A stretch of 7,428 nucleotides of DNA from Prolixibacteraceae bacterium (lineage in GTDB: Bacteria; Bacteroidota; Bacteroidia; Bacteroidales; Prolixibacteraceae), in assembly GCA_016931875.1 (NCBI GenBank), contig JAFGDX010000232.1, positions 1 to 7,428 of the forward strand, in the 5' to 3' direction. Every line of letters starts with the position of its first letter. Positions within the stretch are counted from its first letter, which is position 1. A program made the translations under genes and the position numbers. The notes under the pieces are model-generated. The model did no database searches and was not told the DNA's origin. It worked only from the letters and a program-made list of their open reading frames with translations. Shown here in pieces: positions 7,165 through 7,428 of the stretch.

Positions 7165-7428
7165 TTAACGTACCCATTTTTCCATAAAAATAAGGGTGAG
7201 ATTTGTACTCGCCTTTTCGCGCCTGAATTCACGGTATCCCAGTTTTTGATACAAATACAGGTTTTTTTCGCTTCTGAACCCCGTGAAAAGTTCAAACCGC
7301 TTGCATTGTGGGAAAGCTGCCTCGATGGCTTTGATCATTTTCTGGCCGATGCCAAGATTTTGAACACCAGGGTGTACAATCAGCCGGCCGATGCAGCAGG
7401 TTTCGTTTTGCCGGAAACCACGAACCGA
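7165..7428 (-). CDS. GNAT-family N-acetyltransferase, C-terminal part
   Basis: An open reading frame entering from the right edge on the - strand and ending at a TAA whose complement is 7165-7167; 87 residues are visible and the N-terminus lies beyond the window. It carries the GNAT motif A: IGRLIVHPGVQNLGIGQKMI, where the beta-4 strand is followed by the acetyl-CoA pyrophosphate-binding loop QNLGIG. Downstream come FELFTGFRSEKNLYLYQKLGY (split by the family pattern into a beta strand and the motif B helix) and a final strand LTLIFMEKWVR. The reading is clear because the pattern of invariant positions (RL.V.P..Q..GIG, N..LY.K.GY) matches many small GNAT enzymes. The acceptor, whether a small molecule or a protein amine, cannot be told from this part. 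The gene is convergent with the Mut7-C gene. Confidence 0.9.
   Translation of the reverse strand, partial: SVRGFRQNETCCIGRLIVHPGVQNLGIGQKMIKAIEAAFPQCKRFELFTGFRSEKNLYLYQKLGYREFRREKASTNLTLIFMEKWVR

Noticed and set aside
7172..7197. Imperfect stem (ACCC-A-TTTTT with AAAAA-T-GGGT, two-base bulge) near the convergent Mut7-C and GNAT gene ends
   Set aside because: The stem is mostly A/T, bulged, lies inside the acetyltransferase coding end and has no T run after it on either strand, so I do not call it a terminator.

Overview
The window looks like chromosomal DNA of a Bacteroidota bacterium. The signs are two lipoproteins with Bacteroidota-type lipoboxes, start codons without a clear Shine-Dalgarno but often preceded by A/T-rich sequence, a promoter matching the Bacteroidetes sigma factor pattern (-33 TTG and -7 TAnnTTTG), and a GntR-type regulator of the FucR kind known from Bacteroides. 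Placement below phylum is only a guess; a marine or gut Marinilabiliales/Prolixibacteraceae-like organism would fit. I see no RNA genes, CRISPR arrays, insertion sequences or phage genes, and no non-coding stretch longer than about 105 bases.

Layout. Bases 1-4008 are the 3' part of an apparent L-fucose catabolic operon on the + strand. It holds fucI (L-fucose isomerase, missing about 18 N-terminal residues), a DUF6786-like lipoprotein of unknown function, and a GntR-family regulator with a sugar-binding-protein-like sensor domain (fucR-like). A perfect 10-bp hairpin sits between fucI and the lipoprotein gene. At 4050-5588, behind its own Bacteroidetes-type promoter, is a lipoprotein with DUF5060, DUF4038-like TIM-barrel and DUF5605 regions, a predicted retaining glycosidase of the GH-A clan. 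Convergent to it, overlapping by 4 bases at the stop codons, is a secreted SGNH-family esterase (5585-6265, - strand). A 105-base divergent intergenic region separates the esterase from a Mut7-C RNase-domain protein with an N-terminal ubiquitin-like domain (6371-7156, +). The window ends in the C-terminal part of a GNAT acetyltransferase (7165-7428, -).

How the genes fit together. The first four genes suggest use of L-fucose or D-arabinose from a glycan: the glycosidase would release sugar outside the cytoplasm, the regulator would sense it or a derivative, and FucI would convert the aldose to the ketose. The kinase, aldolase and permease expected for the pathway are not in the window and presumably lie upstream. 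The SGNH esterase could remove acyl groups from the same glycan, but its opposite orientation makes this weaker. The Mut7-C and GNAT genes look like unrelated housekeeping genes. I found no clear evidence of a new system. The least explained parts are the DUF6786 lipoprotein lodged between fucI and fucR, the glycosidase of unknown substrate, and the intercistronic hairpin.
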